Assembly (NCBI GenBank): GCA_020201525.1
Contig: JAIVGO010000102.1
Span: 1-40,382 of the forward strand
Length of the DNA stretch: 40,382 bases
Origin: Actinomycetota bacterium
GTDB taxonomy: Bacteria > Actinomycetota > AC-67
Direction of reading: 5' to 3'
Positions within the stretch are counted from its first letter, which is position 1, and each line of letters begins with the position of its first letter. The notes beneath the pieces were generated by a model. That model saw nothing but the letters and a program-made list of their open reading frames with translations. It made no database searches and was not told the DNA's origin. The translations under genes and the position numbers were made by a program. This document shows positions 24,650 through 35,377 of this stretch, one piece after another.

Positions 24650-24841
24650 CCCGCTACGCCACGCGGTCGGAAACACTCGCTGAACCCGGCGGGTTCCGCC
24701 ATCCCGTGATCGGGGAAGAGCAAGCGCTGCGGAAGCTCCTTGCGCACTCTGATCAGGACGGCTTCTGGAAAGAGCGATTTCCGACGGTGCTTATGATGTC
24801 GCCGCCGGAAGACGGCAGCACGGCGCACACCGCGTAGATCG
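24650..24841. other. 192-base gap between clpP and gltD
   Basis: No confident gene. On the plus strand one frame stays open from inside clpP to the stop ending at 24837 and reads like protein (LAEPGGFRHPVIGEEQAL, then KERFPTVLMM), but it has no start codon or ribosome site in the gap. It could be a remnant. No terminator with a T-run is seen. Confidence 0.3.
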
Positions 24842-26287
24842 CTACGGCCGCAGCGGCGCGGGGAGCAACGTTTCGCCCATGAGGTGGCGGTCGACGGCCG
24901 CCGCCGCCGAGCGGCCTTCCGCGATCGCCCACACGATGAGTGACTGACCGCGGCCCATGTCACCGGCGACGAACACGCCGGGAACGTTCGTCATCCAATT
25001 GTCGTCACGCTTCACATTGCCGCGCGCGTCGATCTCAACACCGAGCTGTTCCAGCAAGCCGTTGCGTTGCGGTCCCGCAAATCCCATCGCCAACAGAACG
25101 AGATCGGCTTTGAGATCGAATTCGGTGCCGGGAACCGGCTCGAAGCTCGGGCGCCCGTCGCGCATAACCATCTCGACCTCACGTCCGCGCAACGTGCGCA
25201 CGTTCTGGTCTTCGTCGCCGACGAAATCGTCGGTCGCGACGGAGAACACACGCTCGCCGCCCTCTTCGTGCGCAGCCGAGGTGCGGAAGATGAGCGGCCA
25301 CAGCGGCCACGGGTTGCCAAGCGCACGCTCCTCCGGCGGTCGCGGCATGATTTCGAGCTGATGAACGGACAGCGCTCCTTGGCGGTGCACGGTTCCCAAA
25401 CAGTCGGCGCCGGTGTCGCCGCCGCCGATGATGATCACGTTTTTGTCGTGCGCAGTGATCTCGGGCTCGGAGAGCGTGCCTTCCTGAACCTTGTTCGAGC
25501 TCGTCAAGTAGTCCATCGCGAAATGAATGCCCTTGAGGTCGCGTCCCGGCACCGGAAGATCGCGCGGAATCGTCGAGCCGCCGGCAAGGACGATCACATC
25601 GAATTCATTGCGAAGGTCGGACACGACGACGTTCTCACCGATGTTCGCGTTGCAACGAAACTCTGTCCCTTCGGCACGCATTTGGTCGAGCCGACGGTCG
25701 AGTATGCGCTTTTCCATCTTGAATTCCGGAATGCCGTACCGAAGCAACCCGCCCGGCCTTCCGGCGCGCTCGAATACGACGACGTCGTGTCCGGCACGGG
25801 TCAGCTGCTGCGCGGCGGCGAGGCCGGCCGGTCCCGACCCAACGACGGCGACTTTCTTACCGGTTTTCGTCGCCGGCGGCATCGGCGCGACCCAGCCTTC
25901 GGCGAAGGCGCGATCGATGATCGTGACCTCGATCGCCTTGATCGAGACCGGGGGCGCGTTGATGCCGAGAACGCACGCTCCTTCGCACGGCGCCGGACAC
26001 AGCCGTCCGGTGAACTCCGGGAAGTTGTTCGTCGCGTGCAAACGTTCGATCGCGTCGCGCCAGTCGTCGCGGTACGCGAGGTCGTTCCATTCGGGAATGA
26101 GATTGCCGAGCGGGCAGCCGCTATGACAGAAGGGAACACCGCAATCCATGCAGCGAGCCGCCTGCGTCTTGATGTTGACGAGGGGCAGCGGCTGGTAAAC
26201 CTCTTTCCAATCGGCAAGGCGTTCGTCGAGCGCGCGATAGTGGATCGATTCGCGCTCGTATTTGATGAAGCCGCCCTTCTCACCCAT
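24842..26287 (-). CDS. gltD: Glutamate synthase small (beta) subunit
   Basis: A 481-residue flavoprotein that passes electrons from NADPH to the large subunit. The N-terminal domain has two Cys clusters for [4Fe-4S] centres: C46, C49, C54, C58 and C97, C101, C105. The FAD site [11 protein letters not shown] is near 150-160 and the NADPH site [11 protein letters not shown] near 290. [16 protein letters not shown] near the end is also typical. The ATG at 26287 overlaps the gltB stop by 8 bases, so the subunits are translationally coupled. Length is near the family norm. Confidence 0.97.
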   Translation of the reverse strand: MGEKGGFIKYERESIHYRALDERLADWKEVYQPLPLVNIKTQAARCMDCGVPFCHSGCPLGNLIPEWNDLAYRDDWRDAIERLHATNNFPEFTGRLCPAPCEGACVLGINAPPVSIKAIEVTIIDRAFAEGWVAPMPPATKTGKKVAVVGSGPAGLAAAQQLTRAGHDVVVFERAGRPGGLLRYGIPEFKMEKRILDRRLDQMRAEGTEFRCNANIGENVVVSDLRNEFDVIVLAGGSTIPRDLPVPGRDLKGIHFAMDYLTSSNKVQEGTLSEPEITAHDKNVIIIGGGDTGADCLGTVHRQGALSVHQLEIMPRPPEERALGNPWPLWPLIFRTSAAHEEGGERVFSVATDDFVGDEDQNVRTLRGREVEMVMRDGRPSFEPVPGTEFDLKADLVLLAMGFAGPQRNGLLEQLGVEIDARGNVKRDDNWMTNVPGVFVAGDMGRGQSLIVWAIAEGRSAAAAVDRHLMGETLLPAPLRP

Positions 26288-29200
26288 GCGCGGCCGCCAT
26301 CACTGCCTCTTCAACGGACTCGCCGCGTTCCTGCGCCATTCGCGTCGCTTCGAGCACGCGCTTGTAGTCCTTCGGCATGACTTTCACGAAGCTCTCGGCC
26401 GCCTTGTACCAGTCGGCGAGAATCACGTAGGCGACCCCGGATTGCGTGCTCGCGTAGTGCTTTTCGACCACGGCGTGCAAGAAACGTTCGTCCTCTTCGT
26501 TCAGAGGATCGAGGTCGACCATCTCGGTGTTGAGGTTCGCCGCAAACGTGCGGTCGGGATCGTAGATGTACGCAACGCCGCCCGACATTCCCGCGCCGAA
26601 GTTTCGCCCGGTCTTGCCGAGGATGACTGCGTGGCCACCGGTCATGTACTCGCATCCGTGGTCGCCGGTCCCTTCGACGACCGCCGTCGCGCCGGAGTTC
26701 CGAACGCAGAAGCGTTCGCCGACGACGCCTCGAATGAACGCTTCGCCGCCGGTGGCGCCGTACAGGATCACGTTGCCGGCGATGATGTTTTCGGACGCCC
26801 GGAACTTCGCCGTGCGATCAGGATGCACGATGACGCGACCACCCGACAAGCCTTTGGCCAAGTAGTCGTTCGCATCTCCTTCGAGCTGCAGCGTGATGCC
26901 GCGCGGGATGAACGCGCCGAACGACTGCCCGGCCGATCCGCGGAAGTGCAAACGGATTGTGTCGTCGGGCAATCCTTCGCTTCCCCACCGCTTCGAGATC
27001 TCGTAGCCGAGCATCGTGCCGACCGTACGGTTCACGTTTCGTATCGGCAGCTCGATCGACACCGGGGTGCCACTGTCCAAGGCGGGCCGGCAGAGCTCGA
27101 TGAGCTCGTTGTCCAGCGCCTTGTCGAGGCCGTGATCCTGCGTGCCGGCGTTGTGACGAATCACGTCGCCGCCGAGCTCCGGAACGTGCAAGATCGGCGT
27201 CAGGTCGATGCCGTCGGTCTTCCAATGTCGAATGGCTTTTTCGGTATCGATGAGCTCCGCGTGCCCGATCGCTTCGTCGAGCGTGCGGAAGCCGAGCGCT
27301 GCGAGATACTCACGCACCTCTTGTGCGACGAAGCGCATGAACGCCATGGCATGCTCGGGCTCACCGTCGAAGCGCTTGCGCAGTTCGGGGTTCTGCGTCG
27401 CGATGCCGACCGGGCACAAGTCGAGGTGACAAACGCGCATCATGATGCAACCGATCGCAACGAGCGGCGCCGTGGCGAAACCGAACTCGTCAGCGCCGAG
27501 CAGCGCACCGATGATGACGTCGCGACCCGTCTTGAGCTGCCCGTCGACCTGCACGACGATGCGGTCGCGCAAGCCGTTGAGCAACAGTGTTTGCTGTGTT
27601 TCGGCCAGCCCGAGTTCCCACGGGCCGCCCGCGTGCTTGATCGACGACAGCGGAGAAGCGCCCGTGCCGCCGTCGTGACCACTGATGAGCACGACATCGG
27701 ACTTCGCCTTGCAGACACCGGCCGCGACGGTTCCGACGCCGACCTCGGCGACGAGCTTGACGTGTACACGTGCCGTCGGGTTCGAGTTTTTCAGATCGTG
27801 AATGAGCTGCGCGATGTCCTCGATCGAATAAATATCGTGGTGGGGCGGCGGCGAAATGAGACCGACGCCCGGCGTTGCGAAACGCGTCTTCGCGATCCAC
27901 GGATAGACCTTCTTGCCGGGTAACTGTCCGCCTTCACCCGGCTTCGCGCCCTGTGCGATCTTGATCTGTAAGTCGTCCGCGTTCGCAAGGTACAGCGACG
28001 TGACACCGAATCGCGCGGATGCGACTTGGCGAATTCGGCTCTTGCGCAAATCGCCGAAAGCGTCGATGTCGTCGCGCTCGGCATCTTCGCCGCCTTCGCC
28101 GGAGTTCGAGCGGCCACCAAGCCGGTTCATCGCGATCGCGAGCGTTTCATGCGCCTCTTGCGAGATCGACCCGTACGACATTGCGCCGGTCGCGAAGCGC
28201 TTCACGATGTCCTCGATGGGCTCGACCTCTTCGATCGGCACCGGTGGACGCTGGTCCATGCGGAGCTTGAACAATCCGCGTAGCGTCGCGACGTTACGCG
28301 CCTGCTCGTCCACGGCCGCCGAGTATTTCTTGAACACGTCGTAGCTTTCGTCCCGGACCGCTTGGCGAAGCAGCGCAACGACTTCGGGGTTGAAAAGGTG
28401 GTATTCGCCCTCGCGGCGCCACTGGTAGTGACCGCCAACCTCGAGCCCGCGATGCGCACGCGCTTGCGACCGTTTGGGGTAGGCAATCGCGTGTCGCACT
28501 GCGACCTCGCGCGCGATCCCTTCCAAGTCGGCGCCGCCGAGACGGCTGACCGTCCCGGTGAAGTATTGATCGACGACCTCGTGCGACAAGCCGATCGCTT
28601 CGAAGACTTGCGCGCCCGTGTACGACGCGACGGTCGAGATGCCCATCTTCGACATCGTCTTCAGCACGCCTTTGCCGAGCCCCTTCACGTAGTTGTAGAT
28701 CGCCTTCTTCGGATCGATGCCCGTCAGGTCCCCGCGCGCGATCATGTCTTCGATCGTTTCGAACGCGAGGTAAGGGTTCACCGCCCCACCGCCGAAGCCG
28801 ACGATGCATGCGATGTGATGCACCTCGCGCGCGTCGCCGGTTTCGACGACGACGCCGACCTTCGTGCGAGTCTTCTCGCGAATCAAGTGATGGTGGACCG
28901 CCGCCGTCAGCAACAGCGATGGGATCGGCGCCATTTCTGCGTCGGAGTTCCGGTCGGACAGAATGATGATGCGCACGCCTTGGGTGATGGCGTAGCTGAT
29001 TTCCTGGCACGTCGCGTGCAGCGCGAGCGCGAGAGCCTTGCCACCGCCGGCGACCGGATACAAGCCGTAGAACGTCTGCGCTTTGAAGCCCGGCAGGTTG
29101 CCGTCCTCATCGATCGAGACTATCTTCGCGAGCTCGTCGTTGTCGATAACCGGATACGGCAGCATGACTTGCCGGCACGACGCCGGGCCCGGCTCGAGCA

Positions 29201-30812
29201 CATTCTGTTCAGGACCAAGCGTCGATCCCATCGCGGTAACCAATTCCTCGCGAATCGCATCGAGCGGTGGGTTCGTCACCTGCGCGAACAGCTGGCGGAA
29301 GTAGTCGAAGAGCATGCGTGGCCGCGACGAGAGCGCCGCGAGCGGTGCGTCGTTGCCCATCGAGCCGACCGGCTCACCCGCCTGGAGCGCCATCGGGGCG
29401 ATGAGAACACGGAGCTCTTCTTCGGTATATCCGAACGTTTGCTGGCGGCGCAGTACCGATTCGTGTGTCGGGATCGGACGCTCGCGCGGCGGCAAATCGC
29501 GAAGATGCATGGCGCCCGCGTGGAACCACTCTTCGTAGGGAAGCTCGGCCGCAAGCTCGTCTTTGATCTCGTCGTCGCCGATGATGCGGCCCTTCGACGT
29601 GTCGACGAGGAAGATCTTGCCCGGCTGCAAACGGCCCTTCTTCACCACTTTCGCGGGATCGATGTCGAGGACCCCGACCTCCGACGCCATCACGACGAAG
29701 TCCTGGTCGGTCACCCAGTAACGCGACGGACGCAAACCATTGCGATCGAGAACGGCGCCGATGACGGTTCCGTCGGTGAACGCGATCGACGCGGGACCAT
29801 CCCACGGCTCCATCAACGATGAGTGAAACTGATAGAACGCGCGCCGGTCGCGCTGCATCGTGCGGTGGTTCTCCCACGCTTCCGGAATCATCATCAGCAC
29901 GGCGTGCGGCAGCGAACGACCCGCCATATGCAGCAGCTCTAAGCACTCGTCGAAGGACGCGGAGTCGCTCGCGCCGGGCGTGATGACGGGGAACAGCCGC
30001 CTGATGTCGCCGGGCAAGTTGTCGCTTCGCATCAGCGCTTCGCGCGCGCGCATCCAGTTTCGGTTGCCCTGAAGCGTGTTGATCTCACCATTGTGCGCAA
30101 TCATTCGGTACGGGTGCGCGAGCGGCCAGGACGGGAATGTGTTCGTCGAAAAGCGCGAGTGCACGAGCGCGAGCGCAGTCTCGATTCGTTCGTCTTTGAT
30201 ATCGGGGAAGAAGTCCGGCAGCTGCGGGCATGTGAGCATACCTTTGTAGATGAATGTGCGCGCCGACAAGCTTGGGAAGTACACACCCGCTTCGTGCTCG
30301 ATGCGCTTGCGCAATACGTACACGAGGCGCTCGAGCTCCATGTTCTCTTTGCCGTTGCCGTCGATGAAGAGCTGACGGAAGACCGGCATTGCCTCTCGTG
30401 CTTGAACGCCGATCATCGAATCGTCATACGGCACGTCGCGCCATCCGATGACTTCGAGATCTTCCGCGAGCGCGAGTGCTTCGATCGCCGCGACCGCCTC
30501 GTCGCGGGCTTCATCGGCGCGCGGCAGGAAAGCCATCCCGGCCGCATAAGAGCCGGGGGGCGGAAGCTCGAATCCGGCGACCTCGCGGAAGAAACGGTCG
30601 GGCATCTGAATGAGCACGCCGGCCCCGTCGCCGGTGTTGTTTTCGGCGCCGGTCGCGCCGCGGTGCTCGAGGTTCAGCAGCGCAGTGATCGCGAGGCGCA
30701 GGATCTCGTAGCTCCGGCGGCCCTTCATGTCGACGACGAAGCCGACGCCGCACGCGTCCCGCTCGAATTGCGGGTCGTAGAGGCCTTGTTGTGGAGGTAT
30801 GCCGGTAGACAT
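26280..30812 (-). CDS. gltB: Glutamate synthase large (alpha) subunit
   Basis: A 1510-residue enzyme that makes two glutamates from glutamine and 2-oxoglutarate. The class II glutaminase domain begins at Cys21 (DACGVGF), which would become the N-terminus after loss of a 20-residue propeptide. The central and FMN synthase domains follow ([24 protein letters not shown]). The [3Fe-4S] Cys are in [15 protein letters not shown] near residues 1120-1135. The GXGXG beta-helix domain ends the protein ([14 protein letters not shown]). Length and order are those of bacterial GltB. The ATG at 30812 has a GGGGTGA-like site. It sits in front of gltD and precedes it on the mRNA. Confidence 0.97.
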   Translation of the reverse strand: MSTGIPPQQGLYDPQFERDACGVGFVVDMKGRRSYEILRLAITALLNLEHRGATGAENNTGDGAGVLIQMPDRFFREVAGFELPPPGSYAAGMAFLPRADEARDEAVAAIEALALAEDLEVIGWRDVPYDDSMIGVQAREAMPVFRQLFIDGNGKENMELERLVYVLRKRIEHEAGVYFPSLSARTFIYKGMLTCPQLPDFFPDIKDERIETALALVHSRFSTNTFPSWPLAHPYRMIAHNGEINTLQGNRNWMRAREALMRSDNLPGDIRRLFPVITPGASDSASFDECLELLHMAGRSLPHAVLMMIPEAWENHRTMQRDRRAFYQFHSSLMEPWDGPASIAFTDGTVIGAVLDRNGLRPSRYWVTDQDFVVMASEVGVLDIDPAKVVKKGRLQPGKIFLVDTSKGRIIGDDEIKDELAAELPYEEWFHAGAMHLRDLPPRERPIPTHESVLRRQQTFGYTEEELRVLIAPMALQAGEPVGSMGNDAPLAALSSRPRMLFDYFRQLFAQVTNPPLDAIREELVTAMGSTLGPEQNVLEPGPASCRQVMLPYPVIDNDELAKIVSIDEDGNLPGFKAQTFYGLYPVAGGGKALALALHATCQEISYAITQGVRIIILSDRNSDAEMAPIPSLLLTAAVHHHLIREKTRTKVGVVVETGDAREVHHIACIVGFGGGAVNPYLAFETIEDMIARGDLTGIDPKKAIYNYVKGLGKGVLKTMSKMGISTVASYTGAQVFEAIGLSHEVVDQYFTGTVSRLGGADLEGIAREVAVRHAIAYPKRSQARAHRGLEVGGHYQWRREGEYHLFNPEVVALLRQAVRDESYDVFKKYSAAVDEQARNVATLRGLFKLRMDQRPPVPIEEVEPIEDIVKRFATGAMSYGSISQEAHETLAIAMNRLGGRSNSGEGGEDAERDDIDAFGDLRKSRIRQVASARFGVTSLYLANADDLQIKIAQGAKPGEGGQLPGKKVYPWIAKTRFATPGVGLISPPPHHDIYSIEDIAQLIHDLKNSNPTARVHVKLVAEVGVGTVAAGVCKAKSDVVLISGHDGGTGASPLSSIKHAGGPWELGLAETQQTLLLNGLRDRIVVQVDGQLKTGRDVIIGALLGADEFGFATAPLVAIGCIMMRVCHLDLCPVGIATQNPELRKRFDGEPEHAMAFMRFVAQEVREYLAALGFRTLDEAIGHAELIDTEKAIRHWKTDGIDLTPILHVPELGGDVIRHNAGTQDHGLDKALDNELIELCRPALDSGTPVSIELPIRNVNRTVGTMLGYEISKRWGSEGLPDDTIRLHFRGSAGQSFGAFIPRGITLQLEGDANDYLAKGLSGGRVIVHPDRTAKFRASENIIAGNVILYGATGGEAFIRGVVGERFCVRNSGATAVVEGTGDHGCEYMTGGHAVILGKTGRNFGAGMSGGVAYIYDPDRTFAANLNTEMVDLDPLNEEDERFLHAVVEKHYASTQSGVAYVILADWYKAAESFVKVMPKDYKRVLEATRMAQERGESVEEAVMAAAHG

Positions 30813-31185
30813 GCGTCACCCCGTAGCGGAAGAAACTGGATAAGGAGACCGCCCCGGGCGACGCTGCCCTGGGACCATCAGGTTACAACGAGATTCCAGC
30901 GGATCCAAATGTTTTGTTCCAGAGGGTTGCCCAGGTCAGACGAGGTTTGACGGACTGTCGTGGGCAAGCCGTTCTCGTTTACTAAGCGGATCCGTCCGTC
31001 ATGCACGACGCCCGATGAGTCGGTCCTCATGAACCGCGCCCGGAGAGACATCATGCGCCCCACGAAATCTCACTTCAGACACGAACCAGGTCCGGATTGA
31101 AATATGGTGCGGAAGAGTAAGTGTCCGGCCGCTCGGGGCCTCCGTTTGGTGGTGCTCGGCTGAGAGCGCGCTAGCCTGTCGCTTC
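30813..31185. other. 373-base divergent region upstream of gltB
   Basis: Unusually long and less GC-rich than the genes around it. It holds a hairpin of 8 pairs with one mismatch (30852-30873), a 9-base direct repeat AGCGGATCC (30898-30906 and 30985-30993), and between these a 7-base inverted repeat TTGCCCA/TGGGCAA (30927-30933 and 30961-30967). A 61-codon minus-strand frame (30878-31063) has atypical codon use and no ribosome site; I do not call it a gene. Probably the control region of gltB. Confidence 0.4.
31172..31177 (+). promoter_or_regulatory. Possible -10 box (TAGCCT) for the GNAT-P450 pair
   Basis: TAGCCT, then 8 bases, then the GTG at 31186. There is no ribosome site, so a leaderless or nearly leaderless mRNA is likely. 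Confidence 0.3.
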
Positions 31186-31692
31186 GTGGAAATTCGCGAG
31201 GCGCATGATCACGAGTACGACGCGGCCGGCCATATTGCCGTCGAGGGATATCGCGATTTCTATCGCGACCGATTCGGCGACTACGAAGGCCGGCTGCGGG
31301 ACATCGCTGCGCGGGCCGCTGCGGCACATGTACTCGTCGCGATCGACAACGGCGAGGTGGTCGGCACCGTGACGTATGTCTCCGATCCACGATCGGACTT
31401 CGCGCAACACGCCGAGCCGCACGAGGCGTCGATTCGCATGCTTTCCGTTGCACCGGCCCACAAACGACGGGGAATCGGCAAAGCGTTGTCGGTCGCATGC
31501 ATCGAACGTGCGCGCGCGGAAGGAAAGCGCCGCATCGTGCTCCACGCCGACGAGATCATGCAAGCGTCACGTGCCCTCTACGAAAGTCTCGGCTTTCGCC
31601 GTGATCCGGCCCGCGACTTCGAGCCCGACGATGAAACCATGCTGTTGTGCTACGTGCTCGAGCTCCGAGGCGTGGATACGCTGTCGATGTGA
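31186..31692 (+). CDS. GNAT family N-acetyltransferase
   Basis: A 168-residue acetyl-CoA-dependent transferase. The acetyl-CoA motif A is MLSVAPAHKRRGIGKAL near residues 87-103, and ALYESLGFRRDP near the C-terminal end is the usual last part. The target molecule cannot be read. The GTG at 31186 has no ribosome site. Its stop overlaps the start of the P450 gene by 4 bases (GTGA), so the pair is translationally coupled. Confidence 0.88.
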   Translation: MEIREAHDHEYDAAGHIAVEGYRDFYRDRFGDYEGRLRDIAARAAAAHVLVAIDNGEVVGTVTYVSDPRSDFAQHAEPHEASIRMLSVAPAHKRRGIGKALSVACIERARAEGKRRIVLHADEIMQASRALYESLGFRRDPARDFEPDDETMLLCYVLELRGVDTLSM

Positions 31693-32843
31693 ACTTGCTC
31701 GATCGATCCTTTTACGCGCGCGATCCGTATCCGGCGCTCGCGGACTTGCGCACGAACGAACCCGTTTATCACGACTCCGAAACCGGCCTGTGGGCGCTGT
31801 TACGGTACGACGACATCGTTGCGGCCGAAAAGCGCACCGACGTGTTTTCCTCGGCGCACGGCAGCCGTCCGCTCAACGGGCCGCAGCCGTCGATGATCGA
31901 TTCGGACGATCCGCTGCATCACCGTCGGCGCTCCCTCGTCGACAAGGGCTTTCGGGCGCGCAATGTTCTGTCGGTCGAACCGCATGTGCGCGAGATAGCG
32001 AGGGAACTCATCGACTGCGTCGCTTCGCTCGGCGCGTGCGATCTCGTCGGCGACCTGGCGGCTTCTTTGCCGATGATCGTCATCGCAGAGATGCTCGGCG
32101 TCCGCAAGGAGGACCGAGCGCTGTTGCAGCACTGGTCGGACACGATGATCTCCGGGGCCGACGGCATCGCGAACGTGACGGAAGACGTCCTGCGGTCGTA
32201 CGCCGATTTCACGTCCTATATGGACGAGATCATCGAAGCTCGGCGGAAAGAGCCGCGGGACGACGTCATCAGCAAGCTGGTGCACGCAGAAATCGACGGA
32301 GAGCGGCTCAGTCACGAGGAGCTGATCGGTGAAGCACTTCTCATCTTGATCGGCGGCAATGAAACGACGCGGAGCGCGATTTCGGGCGGTCTTCTGGCGT
32401 TGATGCAGTTCCCCGATCAGCGGCGGCGCTTGGTGAATGACCCCTCTCTCCTACATTCAGCCGTCGAAGAAAGCCTTCGCTGGGTGACGCCCGTCATCAA
32501 CATGGCGCGCACAACGACGCAAGACATCGGAGTTCGAGGAACCAGCATCCCGATTGGCGACCAAGTTTTGCTGATGTACATCTCCGCGAATCGTGACGAG
32601 AGCATCTTCGACCGCGCCGATGACTTCGACATCACGCGCAACCCGAACCCGCACCTCGCGTTCGGCCAAGGCGTCCATCACTGCCTGGGGGCGGCGCTGG
32701 CGCGCCTCGAGACCGCGGTCATGTTCGAGGAGCTCTTGCGGCGGATCCCCGATATGGAACCGGCGAGCGACGACTTCCTGCAGACCCCGTCGTCGTTCGT
32801 TCGGGGGCTGCCGAGGTTGCCGGTGACGTTTTCCCCGCGTTAG
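31689..32843 (+). CDS. Cytochrome P450
   Basis: A 384-residue soluble P450 (GTG 31689). Its I-helix motif is LIGGNETTR, the ExxR is EESLRW, and the haem loop is FGQGVHHCLGAALARLE with Cys332. DSDDPLHHRRRSLVDKGF resembles the C-helix part of mycobacterial lipid and sterol P450s (CYP124/CYP142 area), which hints at lipid hydroxylation. No ferredoxin or reductase is in the window. It is coupled to the GNAT gene and convergent with the secreted lipase-like gene, with a 1-base gap. Confidence 0.95.
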   Translation: MNLLDRSFYARDPYPALADLRTNEPVYHDSETGLWALLRYDDIVAAEKRTDVFSSAHGSRPLNGPQPSMIDSDDPLHHRRRSLVDKGFRARNVLSVEPHVREIARELIDCVASLGACDLVGDLAASLPMIVIAEMLGVRKEDRALLQHWSDTMISGADGIANVTEDVLRSYADFTSYMDEIIEARRKEPRDDVISKLVHAEIDGERLSHEELIGEALLILIGGNETTRSAISGGLLALMQFPDQRRRLVNDPSLLHSAVEESLRWVTPVINMARTTTQDIGVRGTSIPIGDQVLLMYISANRDESIFDRADDFDITRNPNPHLAFGQGVHHCLGAALARLETAVMFEELLRRIPDMEPASDDFLQTPSSFVRGLPRLPVTFSPR

Positions 32844-32844
32844 G

Positions 32845-35091
32845 TCAGACGCACCAGTCGGAGCTTTGCGGTGTTCGAGGAATCGACCCCTGCGCACCGG
32901 GATAGCACGTCAAGTAGTAGCCGCCGTTCATCACGTCGTTGATGAGGCCCGTCAAATAGAACGCGCGCTTCTGGTCGCCGCCGCGCGGATCCTTGCGCGG
33001 ATCGCCGTGCGGGTCGCCGCCGGTCTCGAGCGGCGGCCTGTTCCAGTTCGGCGGCGTGTAGTTGCCGGAATCCCAGTAGACAAAGCCCGAGCCGCTCCAC
33101 GGCAGGATGTTGTTGTTGCCGTCGCGCGGGAAGGGTGTCAGGCCGAAGTACGGGGCGATCGCCCAATGACGGCCGGGCCTCAGCGCGCTGTCCATGACGC
33201 GCGCGCCGATCGTTCGCGCCTCGACCTCTGCGGCAAAGTTCGTCACTTGGAAGTCACCCAGAGCCGCATGCATCAGCACTTGATGAGCCGGCGTGTTGGG
33301 CAACGGGTCCGTCGTCATATGCGCGGCGTAGCCGTTCCCTTCGCCGCGATCCCACAGCATTTGCAGGAGGGCCATGACGACTTGCTGCTCTTTCTTGTCG
33401 GGAAAGCTCGTGTAGAGCGCCGACGAATACGACGGCAAGTAGTCCTCGGGATCATCCGACGGGCTCATCGGATCGATGTTCTCGTTGACGAGAGGGCCTT
33501 CCCAGTCGACGGAACGGTTGAGCAACGTCGAGTAGTTGATGCCGGGAACGCCGAGCGTCGCTCGTGTGAAGTCCACCGAAAGGGCGGTCAGCGCTCCTCC
33601 CATGATGCCGCCTTGGCTGTTGCCGTCGTAGAAGAGCTCGTCCGCCTTGTACAAGGGCTGACCGTTCAGCTTGAATGCGTCGCTCGCAATGAGGCCGTTC
33701 GGATGCTTGAGCGCCCGCCCGAGATACAGGAAGTTGAGGAAACCTTGCTGGCAGCGATCCATCATCGACGCCATATTCGATGGATCAACGAGCGTGGCGA
33801 CCGCGCCGGCGATGTCGTACTCCGACAACCCCATCCATTCAACGGCGCACGGCATGAGATTGCGCTCGCGGTCTCGCTGCGTCGAGCTTCCGGTCGCTTC
33901 TGTGCGCGAGCCGAGCAACCCATGTCCGTACAGGGTCGCGTGCGCCGCCCCGTCGTCGTAGCCGGTGGACGGCTTCGGAATCGTGCAGACGAATGGAACG
34001 TCGATGGTCGGGATAGCCGGGTTTTGCATCGGGAGCCCGTCGATGCCATAGAGAAACCGCTCGCCCGGAATCGCCTGCACCGGTACGCCTTCCACCGCGG
34101 CGAGCGGCTGCGGCGGGCCGTTCAAATAGTTCGGCACGCGAATCGTGCCGTCGACTTGGCGGAGCTTCGTGCTGTCGTTCGTGATGTCGGTGACCTTCGT
34201 GATCGAGAACGCCGGAGCGTCGCCTTGGATCATTCCGTCGTCCAGGATTGAGTCGCCCAGGTTCTTGAATGCGTCGTCACGAATTTTCAGCACACGCTCG
34301 GTGAGGCTGCGCCGCGACGCGACGGTGAAGTCCCACGCAAGGTACAGCTGCGATGCATCGAACGAGCTGCCTTCTGCCGCGGCAAGCTCGCCGATGACGC
34401 TCTTGATGTGACCGGCTTCGTCGAGCGGCGCCGGCGCTTCCGGAACGTCGTTGTCGCGGATCGCCGCGAAGACCGGGCCCGCAGGGATCGTCGCACCTGT
34501 TGCATTCTTGAGATTACGCAGCGCGACCAAGTAGCGGTGGCCTTCGGTGAAGTTGATCGCCGGCCGGACGATTAGCAAGCGCTCGTCGTCCTGCGTGCCG
34601 GCGTTGTTGTCGAGCTCGGACCAGAACGGCCACCGCTGTTGCGTCGTCGCGTCGATGATGAGGATGGGTGCATCCGCATTTGCATAGCGCTCGATGGCCG
34701 CGATGTGGTCGGCCGGGTCGTTGGCACCGCCGGTCGACAGCGCCGTCGTTCCCCACGTTTGGTGCAGGTCGAGCCCCGGCACGAACGTCAGGATCTCCGA
34801 GCCCGGCGAGAACCCGTCGTTCCGGTTCCATTCCGTCGGGTCGATGGGCTTTCCGGCGATGTTGCGCGGCATCTCGACCGGGAGGAAGTTGATGCGACGG
34901 CCGGAGTCCGTCGCGGCATCCGTCACGGTGAAACGGTCGTTCGGAAACGGCAAGAGGCAATGCGCGGTGTCCAAAGCGTCACACGGAGCCCGGACGGCGC
35001 TCGTGTCGCCGTGCGCCGGCGCGATCAACACCAGGCTTCCGAGAACGAGAACTGCTAAAAACGCGCGCAATAACCGATGAACTGGGATCAC
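32845..35091 (-). CDS. Large secreted lipase/esterase-like protein
   Basis: A 748-residue exported protein of alpha/beta-hydrolase type. The nucleophile elbow is GNSQGG with Ser492. Upstream are HATLYGHGLLGSR and an N-terminal CLLPFPNDRFTV, which recalls the Pla-1/VolA family of extracellular lipases. The Cys-rich C-terminus (TCYPGAQ, SSDWCV) may be held by disulfides. A signal peptide is clear: MIPVHRLLRAFLAVLVLGS then LVLIAPAHG. GTG 35091 is chosen because GAGG lies about 6 bases upstream. It likely splits esters outside the cell. Substrate not known. Confidence 0.75.
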   Translation of the reverse strand: MIPVHRLLRAFLAVLVLGSLVLIAPAHGDTSAVRAPCDALDTAHCLLPFPNDRFTVTDAATDSGRRINFLPVEMPRNIAGKPIDPTEWNRNDGFSPGSEILTFVPGLDLHQTWGTTALSTGGANDPADHIAAIERYANADAPILIIDATTQQRWPFWSELDNNAGTQDDERLLIVRPAINFTEGHRYLVALRNLKNATGATIPAGPVFAAIRDNDVPEAPAPLDEAGHIKSVIGELAAAEGSSFDASQLYLAWDFTVASRRSLTERVLKIRDDAFKNLGDSILDDGMIQGDAPAFSITKVTDITNDSTKLRQVDGTIRVPNYLNGPPQPLAAVEGVPVQAIPGERFLYGIDGLPMQNPAIPTIDVPFVCTIPKPSTGYDDGAAHATLYGHGLLGSRTEATGSSTQRDRERNLMPCAVEWMGLSEYDIAGAVATLVDPSNMASMMDRCQQGFLNFLYLGRALKHPNGLIASDAFKLNGQPLYKADELFYDGNSQGGIMGGALTALSVDFTRATLGVPGINYSTLLNRSVDWEGPLVNENIDPMSPSDDPEDYLPSYSSALYTSFPDKKEQQVVMALLQMLWDRGEGNGYAAHMTTDPLPNTPAHQVLMHAALGDFQVTNFAAEVEARTIGARVMDSALRPGRHWAIAPYFGLTPFPRDGNNNILPWSGSGFVYWDSGNYTPPNWNRPPLETGGDPHGDPRKDPRGGDQKRAFYLTGLINDVMNGGYYLTCYPGAQGSIPRTPQSSDWCV

Positions 35092-35377
35092 GGAGCACCT
35101 CGCCTTAGACAATTGGCCGTAGAAACCATTCGACGCGGCTGCTCGGGTTCCTTTTTGTCGTCTGAAAGCCCGACGAGGGAAGAAAATGCGGGCAAGGGGG
35201 AATCTTGATCATCGGCGCAGCCTCGAAGAATCGCATATGCATAACCCGCCATAGCCCGACCGACGCACTGAACGGACGTGTCTGTCTCACCGACTAACCT
35301 CGTCCTTTTGCAGCGTCTGTTTACCTTCGTCGCGGCAGGGCAAAGGAACATCCGCTACCCCAGCGAAAGGAGCGCAG
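35092..35377. other. 286-base divergent region upstream of the 57-residue protein
   Basis: No gene is recognised. It contains a possible GTTT-N15-GGGCAA promoter (35319-35343) and a weak TCGTC/GACGA hairpin. Minus-strand promoter elements for the lipase-like gene are not clear. Confidence 0.35.
35319..35343 (+). promoter_or_regulatory. Candidate sigma-B/F-type promoter
   Basis: GTTT (35319-35322), 15 bases, GGGCAA (35338-35343). This fits the actinobacterial alternative sigma (SigF/SigB) pattern GTTT-N14-16-GGGTAT. The ribosome site follows at about 35366, giving a normal short leader. Confidence 0.4.

Noticed and set aside
26262-27923. Long plus-strand open frame (553 codons) opposite gltB
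   Set aside because: Antisense shadow of a certain gene in high-GC DNA; rich in Arg, Asp and His, with no ribosome site or known motif.
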